64,000 nucleotides of DNA. Origin: Gordius sp. MW1. Taxonomy: Eukaryota > Nematomorpha > Gordioida > Gordea > Gordiidae. A program made the translations under genes and the position numbers. The first letter of the stretch is position 1. Every line of letters begins with the position of its first letter. The notes below the pieces were generated by a model. It made no database searches. It had not been told where the DNA came from and was given only the letters and a program-made list of their open reading frames with translations. Of this stretch, positions 22,702 through 33,493 are shown in pieces. The stretch lies in NCBI GenBank assembly GCA_964036665.1, contig OZ038527.1:19490221-19554220 (forward strand). The letters are read 5' to 3'.

Positions 22702-22986
22702 ATAATCTAGCTATAAACTATAAGGGGCCTTTAAATTACTTTGCACGTAATTCTAGGCGATCATACACCAGTCTCCACAAAAAGGTCAAAACTGATGTAT
22801 GTATGCTAGAAATCTAGATTTCGACTCACTTTTAGGTAATTTACTCAGAATATTTAACTGTTATTTAAAATGCGGTACCACTATGCCCCTAAAAGAATCA
22901 ACACAGCGGGTTAGAGTAAACGATTTAAACTGCTAATTTAATACTATAGAAGAAACCATTTTACTCTCTGGTGAATAATAGCATAA
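22702..22986. other. Mitochondrial intergenic stretch, probable degenerate tRNA genes
   Basis: No protein frame. Short stem-loops with possible anticodon loops are visible, for example ATTTCGACT (TCG, Arg) near 22830 and ACTGCTAA (GCT, Ser) near 22930. An Arg tRNA between nad3 and nad4L would fit the deuterostome-like order, but I could not fold full cloverleaves. Confidence 0.35.
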
Positions 22987-23046
22987 TTTTTTGAATTGCA
23001 AGCTTGCTAGTATTATCTTCTACTAGCAAGCTTGCAATTCAAAAAA
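22987..23046. repeat. Coding palindrome in nad4L (26-bp arms, 8-nt loop)
   Basis: Arms 22987-23012 and 23021-23046 pair perfectly (core GAATTGCAAGCTTGCTAG). Both are in the nad4L frame. Confidence 0.85.
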
Positions 23047-23170
23047 ATAAACCTTTAATAACTCTTATCGCTATTGAAATACTGTATGTGTCCTTAATTT
23101 TAATTATTATAAAAACAGTTTCGTACACACAAAACAGTATCACATCTCCAATTTTTATTATGGTTATTAT

Positions 23171-23425
23171 CAGGCGCGTAGCCAGGATTTTCTCAAGGGG
23201 GGGGGGATGTCAAAAAAAATTTTATAGCATTTTTATTTCAAGAACTTCATCGGGAGTAGGAGCTAACTCCCGATGAATTGTCAATAAAGCCAATTCATTT
23301 AATCTATTCTTAGACATGGTATTTTTAATGTAAGTTTTTAGCCTCCTTAGCGTTGAGAAGCTATAAATTTTTTTTTAATTTTTGCCAAGGGGGGGGATTT
23401 CCCGTTCCCCCCCCCCTTACGCCAC
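23171..23425. mobile_element. MITE, GGCGTAGCC-end family, copy 3, inserted in nad4L
   Basis: Begins CAGGCGCGTAGCCAGG and ends TTACGCCAC, with G and C runs inside. Flanked by a perfect 10-bp duplication TGGTTATTAT (23161-23170 and 23426-23435). The insertion is younger than the mitochondrial transfer. Confidence 0.85.
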
Positions 23426-23547
23426 TGGTTATTATTGTAATTGAAGCAACACTGGGTTTAACAGTACTTATTAATACAGCACGTCAAACATCAGCTAAAA
23501 ATTCGTCAAACGCACATCTTTCATCACTATAGTTTGAAAGCAAAAAT

Positions 23548-24745
23548 ATGACAGTAGTTCTCAATATATCTTTAGCTACATTATCTGCGGCTATCCCTCC
23601 TCTGCTATTGTGCTGTTTTGAGTCACTAAGCTCTCAAGACATTTTTGCAGTAAATAAAATCATCAGCATGGATAGCCTGTCTGTTATACTAACTCTGCTA
23701 ATTTTATGAGTGTCTCTCATATCAGTAATCTACGTCGCCGACAACCACAGAAAAGCATTTAAGCTTCATATACTTATGCTAAATGCTTCTCTGACAATAC
23801 TTATGCTAAGAAGATTTCTTCTATCCGATCTATTGCTGTTTTTTATTTCGTATGAAGTCTCTATGATTCCTATTTTATTTATAGTCTGAGGTTGGGGTGG
23901 AAATTTCAAAAAATCAAAAGCAGGGGCATTCTTATTACTCAAGAACATTTAAAATGTTTTTCAAACCTTATCGTCGTATTTATAACCCTAGCTTTTTTGT
24001 AAAAACACCTATGTACGGATTACACATGTGACTACCTAAAGCTCATGTAGAAGCATCTACAATAGGGTCTATAATCCTCGCTGGTTCTTTATTAAAGATA
24101 GGGGTGTATGGAATCTAGCGCACACCTTTTATTCATGCACACCTTTTAGTAAACAGATCATTTTTTATTATAGTTATAATAATTTCTGTGGGGGGATGAG
24201 CGTTTCATCAAGGATTATGCTTATGATGTATGACGGAAAAATCGCTATTGCCTTATCAAGTGTGTCTCACATGAATATACTTCTCTCTAGTTTAGTCTTT
24301 TCACTTGAATCATTTAATACCTCTTATCTAATTAGTCTATCTCACGGTTTCATTAGACCAGCCATGTTTTTAATTTTCAGATTATATTATAAAAGATAAA
24401 ATCGCGTAATATAATAATATCTCGGGCTACTGCATCTCTAAGATGTCTCTCATTAGGATTAATCTCATTTTTTATTTTTATAGAAAATGCAGGTTGCCCT
24501 CCATCCTACAATTTTTGGGGTGAATTTACTATTTTTTTTAATTTAATTAGATTTAATCCTATCCCTATAGCTCTACCTTTATTTATCACTAGAATATGTG
24601 TTTTAAGCTTTTCGTCTTTCATATTCTCCCGTATAACCAACGGAAATCCTGAATTTTTAAAAAAATGAACCATTAAACCTTCAAGCTTGTCATTACTTTT
24701 CCTTGTTACCCCTTCTGTTTTAGCGTGAAAATACCCTTTGTAAGC
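23548..24745 (+). pseudogene. nad4: Mitochondrial NADH dehydrogenase subunit 4 (NUMT copy)
   Basis: From ATG 23548 frames show KMMSMDSLSVMLTLLILW, FFISYEVSMIPILFMVWGWG, then LHMWLPKAHVEASTMGSMIL and AGSLLKMGVYG, then KPSSLSLLFLVTPSVLAWK near the end. LPKAHVEA and MILAGxLLKxGxYG are ND4 signatures. Frameshifts and stops occur near 23950, 24115-24200 and 24400. Confidence 0.8.
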
Positions 24746-24971
24746 CACATAAAAATAAACTTATGAGCCCTCGAAGTGAGTATATAATCATAAAATGTGA
24801 AATTATGTTAGGACATGAACATGTATAACTCACAATATCAATTAATATTAATAACAAAAATTTTACATTGCTAATATGATGTGTTCTGCTGCCTGTTATC
24901 AAATTAACACTTCTCAAAATAGAAAGAATAATTATAAGAATTATAATTAACCCTAAAAGAAGATATGGCAT
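24746..24971. other. Mitochondrial stretch between nad4 and nad5, unresolved
   Basis: The minus strand (24971 to 24720) has an 83-codon hydrophobic frame starting MPYLLLG. Its composition is membrane-protein-like, but I cannot match it to nad6, nad2 or atp8. The plus strand near 24790 has CATAAAATGTGAAATTATG, which might be the anticodon arm of tRNA-His (GTG). The first part of nad5 seems to be missing here. Confidence 0.3.
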
Positions 24972-25388
24972 AGAGATATATTTTTACAGACCCTTTCACA
25001 GCCTCTTTTTTAATTACGTTAATATTGGTCTCTGTAACAATTTTAATTTATTCTGAATACTACATAGAAAATAATATCTATCAAGGGTTTTATAAGTCCA
25101 TGTTAAATATGTTTATTGTTTTGATAGTGTTAATAGCCATGTCTCCTCATCTTATTTTTTTGAATTTAGGGCGAGATGGTTTAGGTTTAACATCGTATTT
25201 GTTAATTATATACTATCAAAATAAAGACTCTATACTTAAAGCAAATCTGACTCTTATTTTGAACCGGGCTGGTGACATTCTTCTTATCATAGCTGCTTGT
25301 TTATTTATAAATCCCTATATTAAAACAGGTATTATAACAGGAGTAGGGGCAGCCATAGTAAAGGCTGCCCAACTCCCCTGAAGAGGTT

Positions 25389-25501
25389 GACTGCTGGTAG
25401 CTATGGCTGCCCCTACTCCTGTTTCTTCGCTTGTTCACTCAAGCAGCTTGAGTGAACAAGCGAAGAAACAGGAGTAGGGGCAGCCATAGCTGCCAGCAGT
25501 C
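25389..25501. repeat. Coding palindrome in nad5 (56-bp arms, 1-nt loop)
   Basis: Axis at 25445; x pairs with 50890-x from 25389/25501 inward with one mismatch (25398/25492). The left arm encodes AMAAPTPVSSLVHSS; the right arm in another frame gives SEETGVGAAMA, matching the place of TAGVY in ND5. The segment ACAGGAGTAGGGGCAGCCAT also occurs upstream at 25333-25354, so it is present three times. Confidence 0.9.
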
Positions 25502-26114
25502 TTGATCCTTGATCTGTTTCTTAGATCCGTAGCTGCTTGAAAAGAAAAAGATATTAAAAAAATTATTGCTTTAAGAACAATAAATCAAATATCTTTACTT
25601 TTGTGTACAATTTTTTTAAAGATATACTAAGCGTGCCTGGCTCACATGCTTACACATGCCATTTTTAAGAGTAGCCTCTTCATAAATGCAGTGGCTTTAT
25701 TCATAACAACGCCAGCAACCAAGATATTCGTGATAACCCTTGCGTCATAAATTTTTTTAATCAATCTTCTTTTTTATCTCTATGGGCTCTAAGAGCCCTT
25801 CCTGCTTCAACAGGATTTTTTTCAAAGAAAATTTTCTCTACTCCTGTTACTTCGCTTTCATTTTTTGTTATGTCACTAGGCATATTTATAACACTAGGTT
25901 ACACTTGACGACTGTTCTCTATGATAAACTTTGAGACACCGCCATTGAAAAAAGAAATTCATACCATTCCTAATACTAAACTTTACGTATCTTTGTCTGT
26001 GTCTGGGGTACTTAATCTTATTTCTGTTTCAGCTATTATTATTGCATGTAATAACACAGGAGAGTCCAACCCACCTGTTATAAATTTATTTTTAATAATA
26101 AGTCCCTTTCTATC

Positions 26115-26187
26115 AGGGCTCTCATTGAGTGTATTTGTCGAGGAAGACCTGCTTCAAGTAGCGACAAATACACTCGATCAGAGCCCT
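26115..26187. repeat. Inverted repeat at the right end of the NUMT (26-bp arms)
   Basis: 26115-26140 and 26162-26187 pair with two mismatches. Arms would encode GLSLSVFV and ATNTLDQSP in nad5 frame. Confidence 0.75.
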
Positions 26188-26195
26188 AGGGCTCT

Positions 26196-26350
26196 TAACC
26201 GGGGAAGAGAGGAAGAGGACGACCCCGTGTCACGTGGAAAAGGCAAGTCGACAAAGTTATGAAACTAAAGAGATTAGTCAAGACATGGCACTCACCCGGT
26301 CAAGATGGAAGAAGCTTATCAAAACAAACCTCACAAATATGGGACCAAAT
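26196..26350 (+). pseudogene. Non-LTR retrotransposon ORF2 C-terminus, right half
   Basis: Reads RGRPRVTWKRQVDKVM then, after a frameshift, EISQDMALTRSRWKKLIKT. This is the typical end of non-LTR ORF2-like proteins (RGRPxxTW...D...LT...A.DR..WR.LI). It continues the fragment at 8757-8835 with only about 15-20 residues unaccounted for. Confidence 0.75.
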
Positions 26351-26688
26351 CTTATATATAAAATGAAACTATGTGTGTGTGTGTGTGTGTTTATATGCCG
26401 CCACCAATTTTGGAAAACTACCAGACCGATTTGGCTCAAAATTTCACAGTTAATTCCTGACACTCCGGAGCATGTTTTAAGATTTGTTCGAGCCAAATCG
26501 GTGCAGTAGTTTTCGAGTATTAGTACGCGTTGCACTGTATACGGAAATAGAACAATAGAAGTAGAACATATAGACATCAAACTTTATTTTTACTTCAATA
26601 CCGCTTTATCATCATATGCCCTAAAATTCCTACATAATTTAATACACCCGGGTAAATGGCAAAACAACGTTTGCCGGGTTCATCTAGT
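26349..26688 (-). mobile_element. SINE-like dispersed repeat, copy 1
   Basis: On the minus strand it starts ACTAGATGAACCCGGCAAAC, passes through GCACCGATTTGGCTCGAACA and CGGTCTGGTAGTTTTCC, then an (AC)n run and the tail TATATATAAGAT. Related copies are at 48819-49662 and 49985-50191. The head and tail resemble short repeats associated with RTE-type elements in other invertebrates; autonomous partner not seen. Confidence 0.6.
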
Positions 26689-26931
26689 AATTGATAAAGA
26701 AGAAGAAGATAAGATATTTTTATGTAGTGCAAAATCGCACAGAAAATTGAAATATAGTTCACCTAACATGAGTTCAAGCATAAATCAAATGCCTTTGAAG
26801 TTATTTGTTCCGCAGGCACAGAGGTGGCTGGGGTGCTCAGAAAATTTTAGATGTGGTACCCAAAATTATAGAATTATTTTAATTAACCACCGATTTAAAA
26901 TATCATCAGATCAGATATTCAAAATCGAGAT

Positions 26932-27344
26932 CAGAGACCAGATTTGCCCGGCCCGCTGCCCGCCCGGTCCACGGGCGGGGCAACTGTCGTAAATTTTAAC
27001 TTTCGGGCGGGCCCGGGCGGGCACCATAACAAGATTCGGGCTCAATTTTGTTTTTAATAATGTATTATATTGTTTTTGTGTATATTTTGCCACTTTAATT
27101 GATTTCATAATGTTTGGTAATCCTAGTTTTCATTTAAAAAAAAAATCAAAAATTAAGATAACATTTATAAAAAATATAACGATATTAGTGCTAAAAATTT
27201 TAAAACATACCATTTTGGGCCGGGCTGTTCGGATAATTCGGGCATTGCCGAGCGGACACATAGAAGGGTTCGAGCGGGCAGATTATTTATAAAATCGAGC
27301 CGGGCCGGGTTCGGGCAGAAAAATTCTAACAAATCTGACCTCTG
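26932..27344. mobile_element. hAT-type MITE (413 bp) with GGGCGGGC-rich ends
   Basis: Ends CAGAGACCAGATTTG and CAAATCTGACCTCTG are inverted with two mismatches. A perfect 8-bp duplication ATCGAGAT flanks it (26924-26931 and 27345-27352). The inner ends carry GCCCGGCC and CGGGCGGG motifs like the element at 5424-6494. No coding capacity. Confidence 0.75.
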
Positions 27345-27352
27345 ATCGAGAT

Positions 27353-29289
27353 ATCGCTGATTATCGTCTCGATCTCAGCTTAATTTTCTGAAGTCATCTC
27401 GGTTTTTTGAGACGGATTTTTCTTGGATGTTCTGCCTCACTAGGAGAGAGGGGTATTCCACCATTTTTAAGGAATTCTAATTATAACCGTTTCTTTGGTA
27501 ATAACCTTCAATGTTTATTGAATGGAATAAAATGTATTGAAAAGTTAATACTCTAAATAACGAAAAAAGTACCAAGTCAATTTTGACCTAATATTTAAGT
27601 AAAAAATTTTATTGGAATTTTCTTAAATCTGTTTAAAGATGAGGAGGTATTTACCTATTTATCTGTTTAAAATTTTAACTGCTACTATGTGTTAAACATA
27701 AGAATAGTCTAAAGTTTACACAAAAAGCTGTTATGTATGCTGTACGAGGATATATATTAGTTGTTTTATATGGAATCGAATTTATTTAAAACAGGTTAAA
27801 TATTTTTGAATCCAAGTGGCTTGTGCAGGGCCCCTACCTATATAGCAAGTTCAATAAATTAAATTTACAGCTTTAAAGCCGGGTTTTTTAAGTTACTGGA
27901 ACCCACATGCCTACGCTTTACTGACGGTAAAAACTCGGCGGCGCAACAATCATCCTATGGGCTCACGGCATAAACGCTTGTTGGGACTTCACTACGGTGG
28001 CTATATTTGCCAAATCTAACACCTCTCCGGACCTCATCTCTTCTAGGGAGAGAAAGCAAGTATAAAAATACAAATCCCTCAGCAATATCATTTTTTCCGA
28101 GAAGTGGCCACGACCCTAGCATTTAGATACCAACGAAAGCCAATTTTTCAAACGAATATCAAATTATATTACCTCCATTACACATGATCCCAAAGAATTT
28201 TTTTACATCAAGTAGAAAATCACCATGGAAATTATAATATCAAATATAATTTTAATTCAAGGCTCTATGCCTGCTCATTATTCTAATATATTTTAGCATG
28301 CATCATCTATATTAGTTTGAAAAAAATTTATCAATTGCAAGAATTCTTATTATGGGGGATATACAACAATTTCCCAATAATGTTAAATTGTTGATTTTTC
28401 TCAAAAAAATATTTCAATATAATTATTAATGAAGGATTTTATAACATCAAAAAATAGCTTATTGGTGCCCCCATTTTGAAATTTGCTGATGTAGAAACTT
28501 AGATCAAGGAAGAATTGATGGGAGTAACAATAAAATCACAATTTTATTCAAGGATGGTGCCAGATATCTTGGCATCAAGAGCCTATTAATTTTACCCACG
28601 TGTGTCTCTGGTCAAATACCTTCTTAGCATTTCCTTCTTGCTAGATTTGTAGGTTAAAATTAAAGCAAACATTGTATCACGGGTTGATTTAAATCAATGA
28701 GCTAGCCAAAAACTTGCTTCCACTCATCAGGCTATCCCACTCAACTGATAAATTTATTTAAGGCCATAAAATTACCTATTAGTTATTACTCTGCATCGTA
28801 TAAAGTTGTTAATGTATATATTGTTTTTAATTTGTGGAGAAGACATATATGGAAACAGGGAGGCAATAACCCATATCCAATAGCCCAAAATATAGCTATA
28901 ATTATATTTTTTAGCCAACATTTCAATAATTGCTACAACTAATTTGTGATGCAATTGAAACAAATGAAACTTGGAACAAATAATTGTTTTTCTGATAATT
29001 AGAAGCCATAATAAAGCTTAAGATTATACTAAACACAAAAAATTTGCTGAAAATATAATACCAATAATTTGTGCAGCTCAGGTAAAGGTTTAGCAGAGTG
29101 TTTTACAAAAAATTGATTTTAAAACTTAGATATAGCACAATGTTAAAACAAAATACATATTTTAATTTAAATGAGTCTCTAATGTGAAAAAGAAATCCAT
29201 AAATAATAAGCAGACAAACAATTAATTTCAAGCAAATTTTTATATGGGCAAACTAAATAACAAAAACTAATCAAATACTGGACATATAA
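27353..29289. other. Intergenic; one unexplained GC-richer island
   Basis: No gene recognised. About 27825-28150 is distinctly richer in G+C than its surroundings. On the minus strand it contains an open stretch of about 55 codons (MLGSWPLLGKNDIAEGF...) that I cannot assign. The rest is AT-rich without visible features. Confidence 0.4.
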
Positions 29290-29295
29290 TTTATT
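29290..29295 (-). promoter_or_regulatory. Poly(A) signal of RPSA
   Basis: AATAAA on the minus strand, 27 nt after the RPSA stop codon. Confidence 0.6.
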
Positions 29296-29321
29296 AGCTG
29301 TCACAACAAATCTATAATAAT

Positions 29322-30622
29322 TTAATTCCAACCACCGTCAGCTCCCCATTCAGTTACAACTGGTTGCCACTCCTTATTAGGAACATTAGGAACAACTGGA
29401 GCAGGAGTAGCTTGTTGCATGGAATCCCAATCTGCAGACTGCTGTGGAGGTAAGCCCATACTGCCCCCCATGTTACGCATAGTATTCATAGCAGGTCCTG
29501 GGCCCATTGTTGGTGCAATATGTGGCTGAGGGGCCATATTAGGCATGGCACCTCCACCCATAGGCATACCATAACTACTCATACCCGATGGGATGATATT
29601 AGGTTGCACTGCGTAATGAGGGGCAGGCATTGGTGCTATAGTTTCTTGTCCCCACGAGTCCATATCTTGATGTTTGATCGGGGAATGTGACATAGCTGGT
29701 TGACCTAGCCCCATATCTCCAAAACCACCACCCGATGCCCATTGTGTTTGGAGCAAACCTGAGTCAGAAACCTTTGCCATAGCATTAGGATCCTCAGTGA
29801 TTGCCTTTTCCCCTTCAAGGGCACCCTCTTTCTCAGTCTAAACAGATGTTAAATTATAAATTTAATCTGAAAGTATCAATATTACCTCTTCTGGTTCTCG
29901 GTAAAAATATAAATCAGGCATGACTTCCCAAGCCTTTTCTCGAGGAATAGTACCCCTAAATCTTAAGATTTCTCTAGCCAACATCCAAAACATTAAGCCA
30001 ATACAGTGAACACCCTTAAGTCTTTAAAATTTAATATTAAGTAATACTTTATTATTGCATGGTATGGCAATATCAACATATCTTAAGGGAGACTCTGCAT
30101 TACAAAATGCAATAACAGGTATATTAACACATGCTGCTTCCATTATGGGCTGATGATCAACAAGAGGATCAGCAACTATAAGCAAAAGTGGCTCCTTGAA
30201 ATTTTTTTGAATCTGATTAGTAAATGTTCCTTAATTTTAATTAATAATCGTTTATTTAAGGTAAATACCTGGGGTAAAACGTCCTGCAATTGGAGTTGCT
30301 CCTGTATGGGAGGCAAATTTTAAGATTGCTCTTTGACATTTAACATATGATGAAATAACAAACACATCTGCAGGATTAGTAATTGAAACTATTGCTCTTG
30401 CAGCAAGTAAAAGTTTTTCCCAAGATTTTCTTAAATTAATAATATGTGTACCAGCTATTAAGGTTTAAGTGACCCATTAACAGTAAGCTTACATGGAGTT
30501 CTTTTGAAGATATATTGTTCCATTTGGTAGTCCATGTTTTCAGAACCTGTGTGCGCATTGACTGCTAAGAATTTTAGCATGTCATCCGACTTAAGAGATA
30601 GTAAATCCAAGCCTCCTGACAT
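29322..30622 (-). CDS. RPSA: 40S ribosomal protein SA (uS2, laminin-receptor homologue)
   Basis: Five coding exons, all with GT..AG junctions and consistent phases: 30622-30493, 30454-30269, 30229-30048, 30014-29886 and 29837-29322. Together they give about 380 codons. The ATG starts [20 protein letters not shown]. The uS2 core follows with [68 protein letters not shown] and [20 protein letters not shown] up to [10 protein letters not shown]. The last exon is a long Gly/Met/Pro-rich tail of about 170 residues ending ADGGWN, longer than the usual 80-90-residue acidic tail with its TEW repeats. The protein sits at the head-platform junction of the small ribosomal subunit and is needed for rRNA processing. 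The four introns are only 38, 39, 33 and 48 nt. Confidence 0.95.
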
Positions 30623-33181
30623 TTTTATAGTTGTTCCTTATATGCGCGTGTGATGCGTGAAATGGAAATACGAAAAAAAGGTTGATTTGGGATGGCAATT
30701 TAAATTTATTTTAAATAAAACATATGATTATATATTAAAGCTCACTACCAATTTGAAACCTTATTTCATAGTTGTCTGGATGAGAAATAGTAACAATTAA
30801 TTTAATTTGTGGAGCAATTATGAGTCAATAAAGCTGTAAACTTTTCTACTAATCATTTATTGACCTCATATTGAGAGCGTAATATATATCAAACCTTTTA
30901 ACAAATTCTATGAGATGGCCTCGTTTATTTGTTTCAAACACGATTATTCCGCTAGTTATTATAATAAAATTATGTAATAACAACACGTAGTTTTTCCTAT
31001 TCTTATTTTCAAGCATATTAAAACAAAATTGGAGGTTTAAATTTTACTTAAATTTTTAGAATCAAATGAACATTTAGGTAATATAAAAGAATCCATCCCC
31101 TATATGAGCACCGCCATTAATTAATTAATATCTGTATTTATTTAACCTTCTGATGCATTAGAATCTATCTAGGCTTTAAATAAATCAATTATTTACGCAT
31201 CTGGGAAATATTCTTTAAGTCAAATCCTATTGTTTAAAATTTCGAGCGAATATTTACTTCTTAAGATTCAAAGTCGCATCTTTAAGGATATGAAATTGAA
31301 CATTTCTAAGTATATACAAAAAATTATTTTACTTTAAATTTATTTAAACGGCGCATATAATGTAAATGATTTTATCTTACGCCAATCTTATTATTTGTCC
31401 CGCTATTATTCATATTAGATTTTTGAAAAAACATATTAAAATCTGTTTAAGCTCATTATAAAAATTCTTATTTTTAGTAAATAAAAACTTGTTATATATT
31501 CAAATCGTATTCAAATCTATCCATTATTTTTTGCATCCAAATCTTCATTTTATTATTCAACAAATAGCGAATCGAGTATTTTTTTAAATCAAATTCGGGC
31601 TAATTCGAAATCCAAAGGTCTAAGCAATAAGAACAATGCAACTGAGGCAAAGTAAGAAGCAAAAATTAATATCTGCCAACATCTTTAATATACCTAACAT
31701 GGTGTAATCCATACTCTACCCTCCACAATAATTAAAAAAGTTGACAAAACAAGAGAGTTGTTTTAATTGCAAGTTACAGTTAACTATACTAATCAGCTCC
31801 TCGTTATATTTCTGGAATCTATTATGCAAACAATCTCGACTGATATTCATTTTTAAATAATTGAAATCTTTTTATATTAGAATTTTTTCTCTATATCTAA
31901 AATCGATTACATTTTTACATTGCTAACAAATAGTGCTTGCAGGCGAACGAAAGAGATTAACAAACTTATCGCGGATGCAAAATATTAAGGGACGGGGGGG
32001 GGCAAAAATGGAGTTTAGGGTATTCACAACACCGTTTCTATCACTTACTTTGACATCGTGTCTATCAGCAGGGTTTTTAGACCTGAGTTTTCGGGAGGCG
32101 GCAAATGTTTCCCTACAAGTGGGGTGTTCAGCCAAATATCCGAAGGGTTCAAGCGTTTCCTCATAAGATGTATTTGGACTAGAACGTATTTTATATTGCT
32201 TGAGGCATGTGATCCACGATAGGTTTTCTTATTTTTTACTTAGATTTAGAGTTTGTCCACATATTAAATAATCTTATGATCAATCGGTATCGAAAAAGAA
32301 GGGGGAGGGAGGTGTAGTATAAGTGATCTTCACATGAATATTACAACCCATTTGAAGCGAAGTCAACGTGTGGTCCATGATCGCTTTTCTCAGTATCTAG
32401 AAAATATAAACAAGTATTTAACCATTATAGAAAATACCATGATCCAATAATTATATTTTGTTAAAAAAATATATGGATGCATAGAGAAAATCATATGTCT
32501 TACATTAAATGAAAATATAGGCAATCTCATGAATTGAGTTTAAAAACGAGCGATTGAGAATGTGGGTGCACACGTGGCCTATTCATAACAGATTCAGTCC
32601 TTCAGATTTGAAGTTCGTCGCTATATTTTATAATTTCGTTATCGTTGTCAATCGGGAAAGAGGGGGGGGGGGCAAAATATAAGAGATCGTAGAATGATAA
32701 ACTAAGCTTTTGGAGTGATGGGATAACCTTCCATAGCGGAGGTACCCTCATACATCTTGTAGATTAATAGCTTTGATAGAGCTTACATTTAAAGGCAAAA
32801 GAATTCGAACAGTTATGAAGCAAATATGCAATATACCATATTTTATAAAATAAATGTGGATGTAGATTTTGACAGATATATAATTTTCACAAAAAGCATA
32901 ATAAAATATAAAATGATAATTCTATTTTAGGGTTTCTATGGAAGATATCTCAAAATCTAATTGAAAATTATAGGATGGGATTTAGGTTTATTAGAGCTAC
33001 CCACTTATTTGAGGCTTAAAACTCTAACTTACATATGTCTTCAAACTTTATTAATAAGGATAAATTGGTAATATATGGTTTTAATTAAAAACAGCAACAA
33101 CATACACCTAAAATCAATAAATGCAATTTTGTTACTTACCAGTTAAACGAGTTAAGGGAGATACAACATGTGCCATAGGAG
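30623..33181. other. Intergenic; promoter side of RPSA, no further gene recognised
   Basis: AT-rich. At 31923-32166 a patch of more balanced composition is open on both strands (77 and 70 codons) but matches nothing I know. G runs occur at 31994 and 32666. I see no transposon ends with confidence. Confidence 0.4.
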
Positions 33182-33493
33182 CAGTCAAAACCGTTTAATT
33201 TCAAAGCCTCGGGCTTGAGAAATCGCGATTAAACGATGGAACTAAAAGTATATTTACATTATATTAAATATTCATTTCTTACGCTTCGCAATAAAACGAT
33301 ATTTTATAGAATTATCTGGTTGATTTAAGGACTCGAAAATGTTTATGAACATCCGATATTATACTATTAAGCGATTTGTCAATAAACGATGTTCTTGTTA
33401 ATATTATCGTTTTAAAAAAAACAAAATGGCGGTTAACTTCGCGATTAAAAGAATTTCGCGATAATTCGATTTGCGATTAAGAAGTTTCGACTG
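33182..33493. mobile_element. Short pogo/mariner-like non-autonomous repeat, copy 1
   Basis: About 312 bp. Starts CAGTCAAAACCGTTTAATTT and ends in the inverse of CAGTCGAAACTTCTTAATCG, with TTCGCGATTA motifs near both ends. A second copy (47333-47661, same orientation) matches over its whole length. The TA target typical of this superfamily is visible only on one side. Confidence 0.55.

Larger units (their letters stand above)
22983..23532 (+). pseudogene. nad4L: Mitochondrial nad4L (NUMT copy, interrupted by a MITE)
   Basis: Mitochondrial-code reading gives FWIASLLVLSSTSKLAIQKN, then a second helix (MTLMAIEMLYVSLILMIMK) and, after the MITE, VIEATLGLTVLINTARQTSA to a stop at 23530-23532. The E-A-x-x-G-L motif is typical of ND4L. 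The N-terminal codons lie inside a palindrome (22987-23012 with 23021-23046). Apart from the MITE at 23171-23425 and its target duplication the frame looks intact. Confidence 0.8.
24972..26192 (+). pseudogene. nad5: Mitochondrial NADH dehydrogenase subunit 5 (NUMT copy), 5'- and 3'-truncated
   Basis: Frames contain NLGRDGLGLTSYLLIIYYQN, LILNRAGDILLIIAA, GAAIVKAAQLPW, VAMAAPTPVSSLVHSSS and, after a palindrome and frameshifts, KKMIALSTMNQMS-like sequence. These are the core ND5 segments of the proton-pumping antiporter-like fold. The first roughly 90 residues and the C-terminus are not seen. Frameshifts occur near 25450-25520 and 25620-25760. The right NUMT border is formed by the palindrome at 26115-26187. 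Confidence 0.8.

Noticed and set aside
24720-24971. Minus-strand 83-codon hydrophobic frame as nad6
   Set aside because: Composition fits a mitochondrial membrane protein, but I find no ND6 motif, so no gene was assigned.
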